From the NCBI GenBank assembly GCA_027035765.1, contig JALVUD010000024.1:39543-103542 (forward strand): a DNA stretch of 64,000 nt. The letters are read 5' to 3'. Below are positions 17,339-25,525 of the stretch, piece after piece. The DNA is from Campylobacteraceae bacterium. Its GTDB lineage: Bacteria; Campylobacterota; Campylobacteria; Campylobacterales; Sulfurovaceae. Every line of letters starts with the position of its first letter. The first letter of the stretch is position 1. Under the pieces are notes generated by a model. It worked only from the letters and a program-made list of their open reading frames with translations. It was not told where the DNA came from and ran no database searches. Both the position numbers and the translations under genes were made by a program.

Positions 17339-18295
17339 TTACTGTGCGTTGTTACCGTTTTGTGCCGGCTGCAGGATGACCGGCGCCTCCTGGGATGCAG
17401 CGGCGGGGGTGCCGGTACTTTGTGCCGGAGACGGAGCGACAGGGTGAAGAGGCTGAGCCGATTGCTGAACCGGCTGCCGGGGCGCTGTTGCAGGAGCCGT
17501 CGGTGCGGGAGCCTCCTGGGTAATGGTCGGTTGAACCGGAGCCTGCGTCGGAGCGGGCTGCAGGATCACCGGCTGTCGAGGCTGGGGAACGGGACGCGGC
17601 TGATACTGCCGGGCACCGGAGGCACCGAGACGTTTCAGCGAAGCGATCGTCTCCTGGATGTTGTTGTCGTTGGAGCGCTTCGCCGTATCGATCAGACGAT
17701 ACTCCTCTTCATAACCCAGACTATAGCCTGCCGGCAGACCGTTGGCACGACGGTATTCCGCAATGGCCCGGCGCGTCATAGGCCCGGTCGAGCCGTCCAC
17801 TTTGCCGGTGTAGAAGCCCAACGCCTTCAGGGCAGCCTGAATACGACGGGTCCTCGAACGTCGATCGTTCCCGGGTGCGGCCAGATTGTGGTCAATCTCC
17901 AGGAGCGTTCCAAGGTAGATCAGCGCATCCCTCTCCTGGGGGCTCATATAGGCGGTATCCCCGATCTCGTAAGCCCGATTCAGCTCCTTGATAGCCGTAC
18001 GGGTTCCAAAGGAGTTGATCTGCCCATCGATGGGTCCACGGTAATACCCCAGGCTTTTGAGTGCCTCCTGGATCTTCTTCTCATCGGTCAACACGGGTGC
18101 GGCAGGGGTTCGATGACGCACCCGACGCCGATAATGGTGACGTCTTCCGCTGTGATAGATCTCGTTGGTAATCACCGAACCGACGACCCCACCGACCACA
18201 CCTCCGACCACGGCATCACCAAAGCCAGCCTCCAATGTCTCCATTCCCCCCAAAGTGACAAGTGCGGCCATTGCCATCGCTGTCATTTTTTTCAT
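17339..18295 (-). CDS. Periplasmic protein with glycine zipper and two peptidoglycan-binding domains
   Basis: 318 residues. A signal peptide (1-23) is followed by a glycine-zipper segment ('DAVVGGVVGGVVGSVITNEI'). Two PG_binding_1-like modules follow: 'KKIQEALKSLGYYRGPIDGQ' near 75 and 'RIQAALKALGFYTGKVDGST' near 155. The C-terminal 90 residues are Pro/Gln/Ala-rich and disordered. No catalytic domain is visible, so the role is probably anchoring in the cell wall. AAGGAGAGGG precedes the ATG. It clusters with an LprI-like protein and a lipoprotein on the same strand, an envelope-directed group. Confidence 0.85.
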   Translation of the reverse strand: MKKMTAMAMAALVTLGGMETLEAGFGDAVVGGVVGGVVGSVITNEIYHSGRRHHYRRRVRHRTPAAPVLTDEKKIQEALKSLGYYRGPIDGQINSFGTRTAIKELNRAYEIGDTAYMSPQERDALIYLGTLLEIDHNLAAPGNDRRSRTRRIQAALKALGFYTGKVDGSTGPMTRRAIAEYRRANGLPAGYSLGYEEEYRLIDTAKRSNDNNIQETIASLKRLGASGARQYQPRPVPQPRQPVILQPAPTQAPVQPTITQEAPAPTAPATAPRQPVQQSAQPLHPVAPSPAQSTGTPAAASQEAPVILQPAQNGNNAQ

Positions 18296-18373
18296 GGCTT
18301 TCCCTCTCCTTAGCTATTATGGTTATACAAAATCATTGTAGAGTATTCAAGCTTAAGAGAGCGAAGCAAGCGA

Positions 18374-18883
18374 TCAAAATTTGGGCTTGGTCACCAGGTA
18401 TTTCGGCCCTTTGTAAAAAGGAATATCCCGGCTTGCACCTCCCGGCCCTTCCACATGCAGAACGAAACGTTTTCCGTGCAGCTGAGGGAATCGGAGACGG
18501 TAGACGGCAAACCAGGGCGGAATCGTTTCTGTGAGGCGGCGAGGCAGGTCCTTGCGCCGAACCTTCCTGAGATCGCTCGGTGATTTACCCTGCAGCGTGA
18601 AATGTTCTACCGGAACCGATTCGTCAGGATAGACAGCGATGACAAAGGTCTCTTCACGGGCATCCGCTTTGGGCAGGTAGGTGGCCAGAACGATTGTCCC
18701 GTTGGCGTCACCATCCGTGAAAAGAACCTTTTCGCTCTGCTGCAATGTTTTGAGCTCCGGGGTCCGTTGATGAATACGTTCGTAGAGTGCCCGATCCTCC
18801 TTGGAGGCGCACCCTGCCACTGCAAACAGCAGACCGACACCGCAAAGCGCCATCATCCATTTTTTCCCAAATTTTGAACCCAT
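18374..18883 (-). CDS. Uncharacterised lipoprotein
   Basis: About 169 residues. The signal 'WMMALCGVGLLFAVAGCASK' has lipobox V-A-G-C. The mature domain looks beta-rich ('TIVLATYLPKADAREETFVI', 'FAVYRLRFPQLHGKRFVLHV'), resembling small conserved lipoproteins of this lineage, with no catalytic motif. Start choice is uncertain: ATGs at 18883, 18892, 18901 and 18904 are all in frame, and the GGAG nearest to 18883 has only 3-nt spacing. It lies 78 bp upstream of the peptidoglycan-binding gene on the same strand. Confidence 0.7.
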   Translation of the reverse strand: MGSKFGKKWMMALCGVGLLFAVAGCASKEDRALYERIHQRTPELKTLQQSEKVLFTDGDANGTIVLATYLPKADAREETFVIAVYPDESVPVEHFTLQGKSPSDLRKVRRKDLPRRLTETIPPWFAVYRLRFPQLHGKRFVLHVEGPGGASRDIPFYKGPKYLVTKPKF

Positions 18884-19014
18884 CGTCTCCATGCCTGTCA
18901 TCATTCCCAATTTTTTGAACCATTGTAACATATCGGTCGATTCAAATACCTGCCCAGTGTTCAGCGGAGATAGTATACAATCTATTTCCGATTCCGATTC
19001 GAACAAAGGCTGAT

Positions 19015-19518
19015 ATGGAGTTCAAAGCGGTAGCTTTCACCGGCCCTTCCGGCAGCGGCAAAACAACCCTGATTGAAAAGATCGCCAAAGAGTTGGCCGA
19101 CCATCGTGCGCTGGCCGTTGTCAAACACGATCCCAAAGACAAAGCCCATTTCGACCGTCCCGGTAAAGACAGCGATCGCTTTTTCCGAAGCGGAGCCGAT
19201 GTAGCGGTCCTCTCCCCGACCCGGACCACCCTCTTCTCCCATCGGCCCCGTACCATCGAAGAGGTGGCGGATCTTTTCGGGGAATTCGACCTGATGATGG
19301 TCGAAGGGCTCAAGCATCTACCTCTTCCGCGGATCGGGGTCTTTCGCGGCCGAATCGATCCGGAGTACCTGCCTGTCCTTCAGGCCGTCGCCATCGACGG
19401 AAGCATCGACCGTGACACCCTCGCCCTCCCTTCCGGGATCGATATTCTCGATCTCAACGATACCGAGGCCGTCATCCGCTGGATCGATGAACACGCCATA
19501 GAGATTAAAAGGAACTGA
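19015..19518 (+). CDS. mobB: Molybdopterin-guanine dinucleotide biosynthesis protein B
   Basis: MobB is a GTP-binding accessory protein in molybdenum-cofactor guanylation. The 167-residue protein has the P-loop '[18 protein letters not shown]', then the typical '[20 protein letters not shown]' (HD of the MobB signature), '[13 protein letters not shown]' and '[20 protein letters not shown]' (MVEG motif). AAAGGC precedes the ATG. fbp begins 2 bp after the stop, so the gene starts the mobB-fbp-small ORF-apt run. No mobA or moa gene is in the window. Confidence 0.93.
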   Translation: MEFKAVAFTGPSGSGKTTLIEKIAKELADHRALAVVKHDPKDKAHFDRPGKDSDRFFRSGADVAVLSPTRTTLFSHRPRTIEEVADLFGEFDLMMVEGLKHLPLPRIGVFRGRIDPEYLPVLQAVAIDGSIDRDTLALPSGIDILDLNDTEAVIRWIDEHAIEIKRN

Positions 19519-19520
19519 CC

Positions 19521-20375
19521 ATGCAATCGATCTTTCAGAAAATCAAAGAGATCGCCCTGGACATCGACCGGGCTATCAAAGACCAGGAGATGGGCTATAG
19601 CGAACAGTGCAACGCCTCAGGAGACGACCAGCTCAAACTCGACGTCTATGCTGACGAGCTGGTGGAACACGGACTGAAAGAGCTCCCGATTGTCCGAGCC
19701 CTCATCAGTGAAGAGAAGGAGGAGCCGATGCCGGTCCATCCGGAGGGAAAATATACGATCTGCTATGACCCGCTGGACGGCTCGAGTATCGTCGATGTGA
19801 ATCTCTCGGTGGGGACTATTTTCGGCATCTATGAGGGAGAGCCCTGCGGAGAGACTCTCAGGGCGGCGGCCTATATCGTTTACGGCCCCCGGCTGGAGAT
19901 GGTGACGGTGACGGCAGGCGATGCCGTACAGCACTATCGCTGCGGAAGCAGTCAGCTTTTCAATCTTCAGTGTGAAGAGGTCCGTCTGGAAGAAAAGGGC
20001 AAACTCAACGCTCCTGGCGGTACCCAGAAAAACTGGTCCCCCCGCCACAAAGCCTTTATCGACTCCCTCTTCGCCGAAGGGTACAGGCTGCGCTACAGCG
20101 GCGGGATGGTTCCGGATCTGCATCAGATTCTTCTCAAAGGAGGCGGACTCTTCAGCTATCCCGGGACTAGCGACAAGCCCGAAGGCAAACTGCGGCTGCT
20201 TTTTGAAGTGCTCCCTTTTGCCCTCATCTACGAGGCTGCCGGCGGTGAAGCCGTGGATGAGCAGGGAAGGCGTCTGCTGGAGATCACTCCCCGACACCCC
20301 CACGATACCTCTCCCTGTTTTTTCGGTTCCCGCTACGAAATCTCCCGGATGAAAGAGGCCTATGGCGTCGCCTGA
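19521..20375 (+). CDS. fbp: Class I fructose-1,6-bisphosphatase
   Basis: The enzyme hydrolyses fructose-1,6-bisphosphate to fructose-6-phosphate, for gluconeogenesis and hexose supply from autotrophically fixed carbon. 284 residues, slightly shorter than E. coli Fbp. Diagnostic motifs are '[10 protein letters not shown]' (metal Glu pair), '[20 protein letters not shown]' and '[18 protein letters not shown]'. AAAGGA precedes the ATG, which is 2 bp after mobB. The 3' end overlaps the next small gene by 14 bp. Confidence 0.95.
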   Translation: MQSIFQKIKEIALDIDRAIKDQEMGYSEQCNASGDDQLKLDVYADELVEHGLKELPIVRALISEEKEEPMPVHPEGKYTICYDPLDGSSIVDVNLSVGTIFGIYEGEPCGETLRAAAYIVYGPRLEMVTVTAGDAVQHYRCGSSQLFNLQCEEVRLEEKGKLNAPGGTQKNWSPRHKAFIDSLFAEGYRLRYSGGMVPDLHQILLKGGGLFSYPGTSDKPEGKLRLLFEVLPFALIYEAAGGEAVDEQGRRLLEITPRHPHDTSPCFFGSRYEISRMKEAYGVA

Positions 20376-20580
20376 ACAGAGTAGAAAGCCCTTTCCCTCC
20401 GATCGCTGGGAAGAGGCCCTCGCCCAGAAACTTGAAGCATTGAAAGCCTGTCAGCAGGGAAAAAGCCTGGCGAGTTGTCTCAAATGTGAAGCGATCCTGG
20501 AGTGCGAAGTACGCAAACAGTATGTCAATGCCGTCTACGAGAGTATGAACAAAGGAGCCGGCGGCGGTTTCGAATTCTAA
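20362..20580 (+). CDS. Small Cys-containing conserved hypothetical protein
   Basis: A 72-residue protein with three Cys in '[19 protein letters not shown]', a pattern that could bind a metal as a dimer, and a Gly-rich C-terminus ending GAGGGFEF. It overlaps the fbp end by 14 bp and is followed 15 bp later by apt, so it belongs to that operon. AAAGAGG lies just before the ATG. I recognise it only as a type of small protein common in Campylobacterota. Confidence 0.75.
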   Translation: MASPEQSRKPFPSDRWEEALAQKLEALKACQQGKSLASCLKCEAILECEVRKQYVNAVYESMNKGAGGGFEF

Positions 20581-20595
20581 TCACCAGGAGTAACC

Positions 20596-21153
20596 ATGTC
20601 CACACTGACCCCCGAAACAAAAGAGAAGATTCTCTCCAGCATCCGCACCATCCCGGATTTTCCCAAACCCGGAATCCAGTTCAAAGATATCACGACCCTG
20701 CTCAACAACCCGGAGGCTTTCCGAACCCTGATGGATCATCTCCAGGAACGCTATGCAAGCTACGATCTGGACTATATCGCCGGAATCGACGCCCGGGGAT
20801 TCATCTTCGGGAGTGTGCTGGCGGACCGGCTGGGGATCGGCTTCGTTCCCATCCGGAAAAAGGGGAAACTGCCCTACACTACCGTCTCTGAGAAATATTC
20901 ATTGGAGTACGGATTCGATGAGGTGGAGATCCATATCGACGCCTTTGGAGAGGGTGGGCTCTGCCGGGAGCGCCCGGCCCGGGTGCTCCTCATCGACGAC
21001 CTGATCGCCACCGGCGGGACGGCTGCGGCCGCCGCACGTCTGATTGACAAAGTGGGTGCCCGATGTGTCGAGTGCTGTTTTGTACTGGAACTGATCTTTC
21101 TCAAAGGACGGGAAGGGATCGACGCGCCTGTCTATTCGGTACTCCAGCTTTAA
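20596..21153 (+). CDS. apt: Adenine phosphoribosyltransferase
   Basis: Apt salvages adenine to AMP using PRPP. 185 residues, standard. It has the family opening '[20 protein letters not shown]', the base-binding '[10 protein letters not shown]', and the PRPP motif '[20 protein letters not shown]'. AGGAG precedes the ATG. It is the last gene of the mobB-fbp operon; the next gene is convergent with an 10-bp gap. Confidence 0.96.
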   Translation: MSTLTPETKEKILSSIRTIPDFPKPGIQFKDITTLLNNPEAFRTLMDHLQERYASYDLDYIAGIDARGFIFGSVLADRLGIGFVPIRKKGKLPYTTVSEKYSLEYGFDEVEIHIDAFGEGGLCRERPARVLLIDDLIATGGTAAAAARLIDKVGARCVECCFVLELIFLKGREGIDAPVYSVLQL

Positions 21154-21163
21154 CCGGTCGGGA

Positions 21164-21682
21164 TCAGTCGGTACTCTCGACCACCCGGATCTCGTCGATA
21201 TCGTCGTCTTTTTCGATACTGTCAAGGACCCGGAAGCTCTCCGTATCCCCCTCTTCTATTCCCCCGAATACCGTATGAACTCCATCCAGATGGGGTGTCT
21301 CGACAAAAGTGATAAAAAACTGGCTGCCGCCGGTATCTTTGCCGGCATGAGCCATGGAGAGAGCCCCGCGTTTGTGGGGAATGCCGTTGTCGGTCTCACA
21401 GCGGATCGCCCAGTCCGGTCCGCCGGTACCGGCGAGACGGGGATTGTCCTTGGAGTGGGGGCATCCTCCCTGGGCCATGAAACCCGGAATGACCCGATGG
21501 AACTTCAACCCGTCGTAGAAGCCGCTGTTGGCCAGGTGGGCGAAGTTGGCCACAGTATTGGGGGCTTCCTTGGGATAGAGTTTGATCTTGATGGTCCCTT
21601 TGGGGGTCTTGATCAGGGCGTACTGGAGTTTCTCCAGCTCCTCGGGGCTGAGATCGTACTCTTTGAGTTTCTTTCCGAACAT
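21164..21682 (-). CDS. Cyclophilin-type peptidyl-prolyl isomerase
   Basis: 172 residues. Residues 28-165 form a cyclophilin domain: '[20 protein letters not shown]', '[15 protein letters not shown]' (catalytic Arg, Phe and Gln), '[20 protein letters not shown]' and '[12 protein letters not shown]'. There is no signal peptide, so it is a cytoplasmic PpiB-like enzyme. An extra 25-residue charged N-terminus precedes the domain. SD GGAGAGAAA. The start overlaps the stop of a 44-residue membrane protein gene as TAATG, implying translational coupling. Confidence 0.93.
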   Translation of the reverse strand: MFGKKLKEYDLSPEELEKLQYALIKTPKGTIKIKLYPKEAPNTVANFAHLANSGFYDGLKFHRVIPGFMAQGGCPHSKDNPRLAGTGGPDWAIRCETDNGIPHKRGALSMAHAGKDTGGSQFFITFVETPHLDGVHTVFGGIEEGDTESFRVLDSIEKDDDIDEIRVVESTD

Positions 21683-21816
21683 TATTTCTCTCCTTGTTGT
21701 AGAGTCTTTTTGGGCGGATGGGTCATGTCGCTGGCTTTTTCAAGGCCCAAGACGATAAAGATCGTAGCCAGGACAAAGATCAGCAGTATAAGCAACGGTG
21801 CAAATTTCTGGAACAT
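21682..21816 (-). CDS. 44-residue single-span membrane protein coupled to cyclophilin
   Basis: This small gene reads ATG at 21814-21816 to TAA at 21682-21684. The product has a short N-terminus (MFQKFAP), one membrane helix ('[18 protein letters not shown]'), and a hydrophilic tail ([19 protein letters not shown]). AGGAGAGACC lies immediately upstream of the ATG. The stop shares one base with the cyclophilin ATG. These signals make it a likely real gene although it is below common length cut-offs. The function is unknown. Confidence 0.65.
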   Translation of the reverse strand: MFQKFAPLLILLIFVLATIFIVLGLEKASDMTHPPKKTLQQGEK

Positions 21817-21903
21817 GGTCTCTCCTGCCTTCTTGATGAGGTGGATTGTAGCCAATTTTCAGCTTTGGTTCAACTTTTTTCGATTATAATTCGGCGTTCT
21901 TAC

Positions 21904-21994
21904 GGAGACGTGGGTGAGCTGGCTGAAACCACACCCCTGCTAAGGGTGCGTACCTTAACGGGTACCGAGGGTTCGAATCCCTCCGTCTCCGCCA
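21904..21994 (+). tRNA. tRNA-Ser(GCT)
   Basis: Acceptor GGAGACG (21904-21910) pairs with CGTCTCC (21984-21990), followed by the G discriminator and encoded CCA. The anticodon stem CACCC/GGGTG encloses CTGCTAA, giving anticodon GCT (reads AGC/AGU). A long variable arm (GTACC...GGTAC) and T-arm GAGGG-TTCGAAT-CCCTC confirm a class II serine tRNA. No integrase or direct-repeat attachment site is evident beside it. Confidence 0.95.
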
Positions 21995-22048
21995 TTTGAT
22001 CTTCTTTTTCCTACATTACAATCAATCGATATTTATAAATATAATCTC

Positions 22049-24142
22049 TTATTTCTTTTCACTCTTCCCTTTCATCTCCTTCAGCAAACGAAGAATCTCC
22101 GCGGCACGTTTCGGTTCGCTGTAGAGGAATCCCTGCATCTCTTTGCAACCCATCAGTTTGACCACCCTCTTCTGATCATCGGTCTCGACTCCCTCGGCAA
22201 CGGTTTTCAGCCCCATAGCGTTGGCCATGGCGATAGAGGCCTTGACGATGGAACGGTCGGTACTGCTATGGGAGATTTCGTCGATGAAAGATTTGTCGAT
22301 TTTCAGCTTGTCCACCGTGAACTTCTTGAGAGTTGCCAGGGAGGAGTAGCCCGTTCCAAAGTCATCAATGGAGATCTTGCAACCGATCTTCTGAAGCTGC
22401 TCGATAGTCCGGGAGCCGGTCTTCTGCGACTGCATAAAGGCGGTCTCCGTAATCTCAAACTCGATCTTGGTCGGATCGAGCCTGTATTTATTCAACGTCT
22501 CCTCAACGAACTTGGGCCAGCTCTCATCCATCAGCTGACGTCGGGAGAGATTGATAGAGATCTCCACATTCCCGAGATGATACTCCCGATTCCATTGAAA
22601 GATTCTCTGGCAGCAGCGCTGAAAGACCCATCGTCCGATCTTGAGGATCAGGTCGCTCTCTTCGGCAATGGGAATAAACTCCTGGGGGTGGAGCGGCCCG
22701 GCGATCTTTTCATCAATACGTATCAAAGCCTCCAAACCCGTCAACACATTGGTATTGAGATCAATCTGGGGCTGGAAGACCAGATAGAACCCATCATTCT
22801 CCAACGCATAACGAAGCGCCTTTTCGATCAGAAAATGGCGCTTGACTTTCCGATCCAAACTGTTGGAATAGAACTGATAACGGTTCTTTCCCTTCTCTTT
22901 GGCCTGGTACATTGCCATGTCGGCGTATTGCAGCAGTTCATCCCTATTGGTGGAGTCGTTGGGGAAGATCGCCACACCGATACTGGCACCAATATTGTGT
23001 TTGAGATCCCCCACATAAAAGGGTTTGTTGACTACGGAGATGATTTTGCTCGCCAGATGCATCAAATCGTCAGGAGATTTGATCTCCTCAGTGATCAAGA
23101 GGAACTTATCCCCGCCAATGCGTCCGAAGATGTCGCTTTTGCGAATAGCGGTTCGGATCCGCGAGGCACATTCGATCAGCACCGCGTCTCCGGCGATATG
23201 CCCCAGGGAGTCGTTGATATATTTGAAGTTGTCCAGATCGATAAAGAAGACCGCGCCGGAATGGTTATTGCGTTCACTGCGACGGACAGCCTGTTCCAGA
23301 TGGCTTAGGAGCATCCGTCGGTTCGGCAATCCTGTCAATCCGTCGTGAGTCGCGGTGAAACGCAGCATCTCCCGAGACTCCTGCAGCTCCGAAATATCGG
23401 TCAGGATTGCGATCTCGTAGGCTTCACGCCCCTTCTCACCATCTTCAAGGATATCATAGTTAAGCCAGGCACTCAGCTTGCTTCCGTCGGGACGGATTAC
23501 CGTGACTTCTCCATGGTAGTTTCCGTTGCGGCGGATCATCTCTTTGAGCACACTGAACTGCTCGGGAGCGAAAAAACGCTCCAGGTCTTCCAGCCGCTTT
23601 CCCGGTTTCTCATTGCACTCCAGACCAAACATCTGACAAAAAGATTCGTTGAAATAGACCTTCTCGTTTCGTGGAGAGAAGATCAGCATCGCTTCGGTAG
23701 CATCTTCGAAAATTTTCTTGATGAGATTGAGATAATCTCTGGAGTGTTTGTCGGCAGTGATATCCCTTATGATCACCAACGTGCTTCTACGTGGAGTCCC
23801 TTTTGCTTCGGCAGGTATCACTCTGGCCTCGAAGTTGGACTCCTTTCCCTCACGCTTCATTCCATAATCGACAATCTGAAGCTTTCCGTGGCGCAGTGCT
23901 TCGGTATGGGCTCGCTTCAGGCGCCGGGCAACCGGAACGGGAAAGACCTCATCCAGTTCCATACCTATGACATCACGATCATGGAGACGGCACGACCCTC
24001 CGTCTCCTTCCGAGTAGACATCGAGAAAACGGCCTCGATCGTCCAGATGGAAAATAACATCCGGCAGGGCGTCCAGCAAAGCGGAAAAACGGTGGGGGAA
24101 CCGGCTGTTTCGATGAACCGATTTCTTTGAATACGACTTCAT
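22049..24142 (-). CDS. PAS-PAS-GGDEF-EAL cyclic-di-GMP protein, cyclase motif degenerate
   Basis: 697 residues without membrane segments. Two PAS-like domains (about 18-135 and 137-260) precede a GGDEF domain (270-430) and an EAL domain (440-690). The GGDEF signature is 'GRIGGDKFLLI', with Lys replacing the catalytic Glu, so cyclase activity is doubtful. The inhibitory-site RxxD (RKSD) is kept five residues before it. The EAL domain looks complete: 'GLEALIRI', 'EITETAFM', 'SIDDFGTGYSSLATL', 'KIDKSFI', 'VAEGVET' and 'QGFLYSEP'. I infer a cytoplasmic, PAS-controlled c-di-GMP phosphodiesterase. A GGGGGATAG SD precedes the ATG. Monocistronic, convergent with tRNA-Ser. Confidence 0.93.
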   Translation of the reverse strand: MKSYSKKSVHRNSRFPHRFSALLDALPDVIFHLDDRGRFLDVYSEGDGGSCRLHDRDVIGMELDEVFPVPVARRLKRAHTEALRHGKLQIVDYGMKREGKESNFEARVIPAEAKGTPRRSTLVIIRDITADKHSRDYLNLIKKIFEDATEAMLIFSPRNEKVYFNESFCQMFGLECNEKPGKRLEDLERFFAPEQFSVLKEMIRRNGNYHGEVTVIRPDGSKLSAWLNYDILEDGEKGREAYEIAILTDISELQESREMLRFTATHDGLTGLPNRRMLLSHLEQAVRRSERNNHSGAVFFIDLDNFKYINDSLGHIAGDAVLIECASRIRTAIRKSDIFGRIGGDKFLLITEEIKSPDDLMHLASKIISVVNKPFYVGDLKHNIGASIGVAIFPNDSTNRDELLQYADMAMYQAKEKGKNRYQFYSNSLDRKVKRHFLIEKALRYALENDGFYLVFQPQIDLNTNVLTGLEALIRIDEKIAGPLHPQEFIPIAEESDLILKIGRWVFQRCCQRIFQWNREYHLGNVEISINLSRRQLMDESWPKFVEETLNKYRLDPTKIEFEITETAFMQSQKTGSRTIEQLQKIGCKISIDDFGTGYSSLATLKKFTVDKLKIDKSFIDEISHSSTDRSIVKASIAMANAMGLKTVAEGVETDDQKRVVKLMGCKEMQGFLYSEPKRAAEILRLLKEMKGKSEKK

Positions 24143-24207
24143 CTATCCCCCCCTTTTGAAATACACTTTATTACAATTCTAATAGAATAATCTAAAAAAA
24201 ATATAAT

Positions 24208-25113
24208 CTAATTATGATCCTTCCGATATTTGGAATGTTTGAGGATCATCACCGACGCCGTCATCCCCACCCGCAGCTTCACCTCCGGCGGCAGCTTTTC
24301 CAGGGTGATGCGTACAGGAATGCGCTGGGCCAGACGGATCCACTGGAAGACCGGTTTGACCTTGGGCAGGAGGTTGGGACCGGGGTTGCCGTCGGGGGGC
24401 GTGATTCCCCAGGCGATCGACTCCACCCTCCCCTTCAGCGGCGTGTCAGGATAGGCCATCAATGTCACCCTCGCCTCGTCCCCCACGGCGATCTTCGAGA
24501 CGGCATCCTCCCGGAAAAAGCCGAAGACCCAGAAGGTGTTTCTGTCCACCAGAGCCAGGATCGGTTTGTTGGCCACCGCCTGGGAGCCGACCTGGAAGTT
24601 GATGTTGCTCACCCAGCCGTCCACCTCGGCGTAAACCTTGGTGCGGGTCAGATTGAGCTTGGCATTGTTGAGGGCTTCGCGGGCCGAATCGATGTCGGCC
24701 AGCGCTTTGAAGTAATTGACCCGATTACGGTTGAGGTCCTTCTGGCTGACGGCACCGGGATCCTGAGCGTGGATCTTACGGACCCGGTCATATTCGATCC
24801 GGAGCCCTTCGGCGTTTTCCTCGGCTCTGCGAAGCCTCGCCTCGGCCTGCTTGACCTTGAGACGATAGCTGGAGGGGTCAATCTCAAAAAGCAGATCTCC
24901 TTTTTTGACCGGCTGGTTGTCATGGATATAGAGGGTGATCACCCGCCCCGTCACCTGGGGGGTGACCTGCACCACCTGGGAGCGCACCTGCCCGTCCCGG
25001 GTCCAGGGGTTCTGGAAATACTCGTGCCATTTCTGCCAGCCGAACCATCCCGCCGCCGCAAAAAGCGCCAGGGTCAGGGTGAGTTTGATGAGGATTGTAA
25101 AGAATTTTTTCAT
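24208..25113 (-). CDS. Membrane fusion protein of an AaeAB-like efflux system
   Basis: A 301-residue HlyD-family periplasmic adaptor. One N-terminal membrane anchor ('ILIKLTLTLALFAAAGWFGW') is followed by 'NPWTRDGQVRSQVVQVTPQV', the AaeA/EmrA-type lipoyl half ('GDLLFEIDPSSYRLKVKQAE'), a short alpha-hairpin (about 85-160), and 'TKVYAEVDGWVSNINFQVGS'. It should bridge the FUSC inner-membrane protein and the outer-membrane factor encoded upstream. A 196-bp repeat-containing gap separates it from DUF1656, so it may be translated from the same transcript or have its own promoter. The SD is weak. Confidence 0.9.
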   Translation of the reverse strand: MKKFFTILIKLTLTLALFAAAGWFGWQKWHEYFQNPWTRDGQVRSQVVQVTPQVTGRVITLYIHDNQPVKKGDLLFEIDPSSYRLKVKQAEARLRRAEENAEGLRIEYDRVRKIHAQDPGAVSQKDLNRNRVNYFKALADIDSAREALNNAKLNLTRTKVYAEVDGWVSNINFQVGSQAVANKPILALVDRNTFWVFGFFREDAVSKIAVGDEARVTLMAYPDTPLKGRVESIAWGITPPDGNPGPNLLPKVKPVFQWIRLAQRIPVRITLEKLPPEVKLRVGMTASVMILKHSKYRKDHN

Positions 25114-25144
25114 TGTTTAACCCGTCGTTTGTCGTTTAAACTAT

Positions 25145-25271
25145 GAAGGTGAGAAGGTGGGATCGCGCTTTGCGCTGGTAGGAAGGTGGGAAGGTTGAAA
25201 ACAGTCACCGTCTCACCTTCTGACCTTCGCACCCTCTCACCTTCAGGATAATAGGCGTTGCAAAGCAACGC
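25145..25271. repeat. Imperfect inverted repeats in the efflux locus
   Basis: GAAGGTGAGAAGGTGGG (25145-25161) faces its near reverse complement CACCCTCTCACCTTC (25230-25244), with related GGAAGGTGGGAAGG and CTCACCTTCTGACC arms between. A perfect 7-bp hairpin GCGTTGC-AAA-GCAACGC follows at 25255-25271, then short CATTCCTCACTCCTCACTC-like tandem bits to 25310. No gene is seen in 25114-25309. Confidence 0.6.
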
Positions 25272-25309
25272 AATCCGAAACTCTTCACTCTTCATTCCTC
25301 ACTCCTCAC

Positions 25310-25525
25310 TCAAAAATGTATCCACATCTTATCCACCAGCACGATATAGAGCAGCCAGATCGCCAGAAAGATGTAGCTGGGGGCGTAGAACCAGCGGGTC
25401 AGCTTGAACCGGTTCATCAGCAGCGCCGTGACTCCTGCCAGGACGAAGCCCAGCAGCACTGCCGGGATCACCGGGGAGAGATAGAGGTCGCCGAGGCTCA
25501 GTTCGTGGGGCCAGGGGTTGCTCAT
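25310..25525 (-). CDS. DUF1656 (AaeX-like) small inner-membrane protein
   Basis: 71 residues with two predicted membrane helices ('LYLSPVIPAVLLGFVLAGVT' and 'FYAPSYIFLAIWLLYIVLVD') and the DUF1656 opening 'HELSLGDLYLSPVIPA'. Members accompany FUSC-type aromatic-acid exporters such as AaeXAB. ATG at 25523-25525 follows AAGGAG with 5-nt spacing and overlaps the outer-membrane factor stop as ATGA, showing tight coupling. Confidence 0.88.
   Translation of the reverse strand: MSNPWPHELSLGDLYLSPVIPAVLLGFVLAGVTALLMNRFKLTRWFYAPSYIFLAIWLLYIVLVDKMWIHF

Noticed and set aside
21904..21994. tRNA-Ser as an integration site
   Set aside because: No integrase, no direct repeat of the tRNA 3' end, and ordinary genes on both sides.
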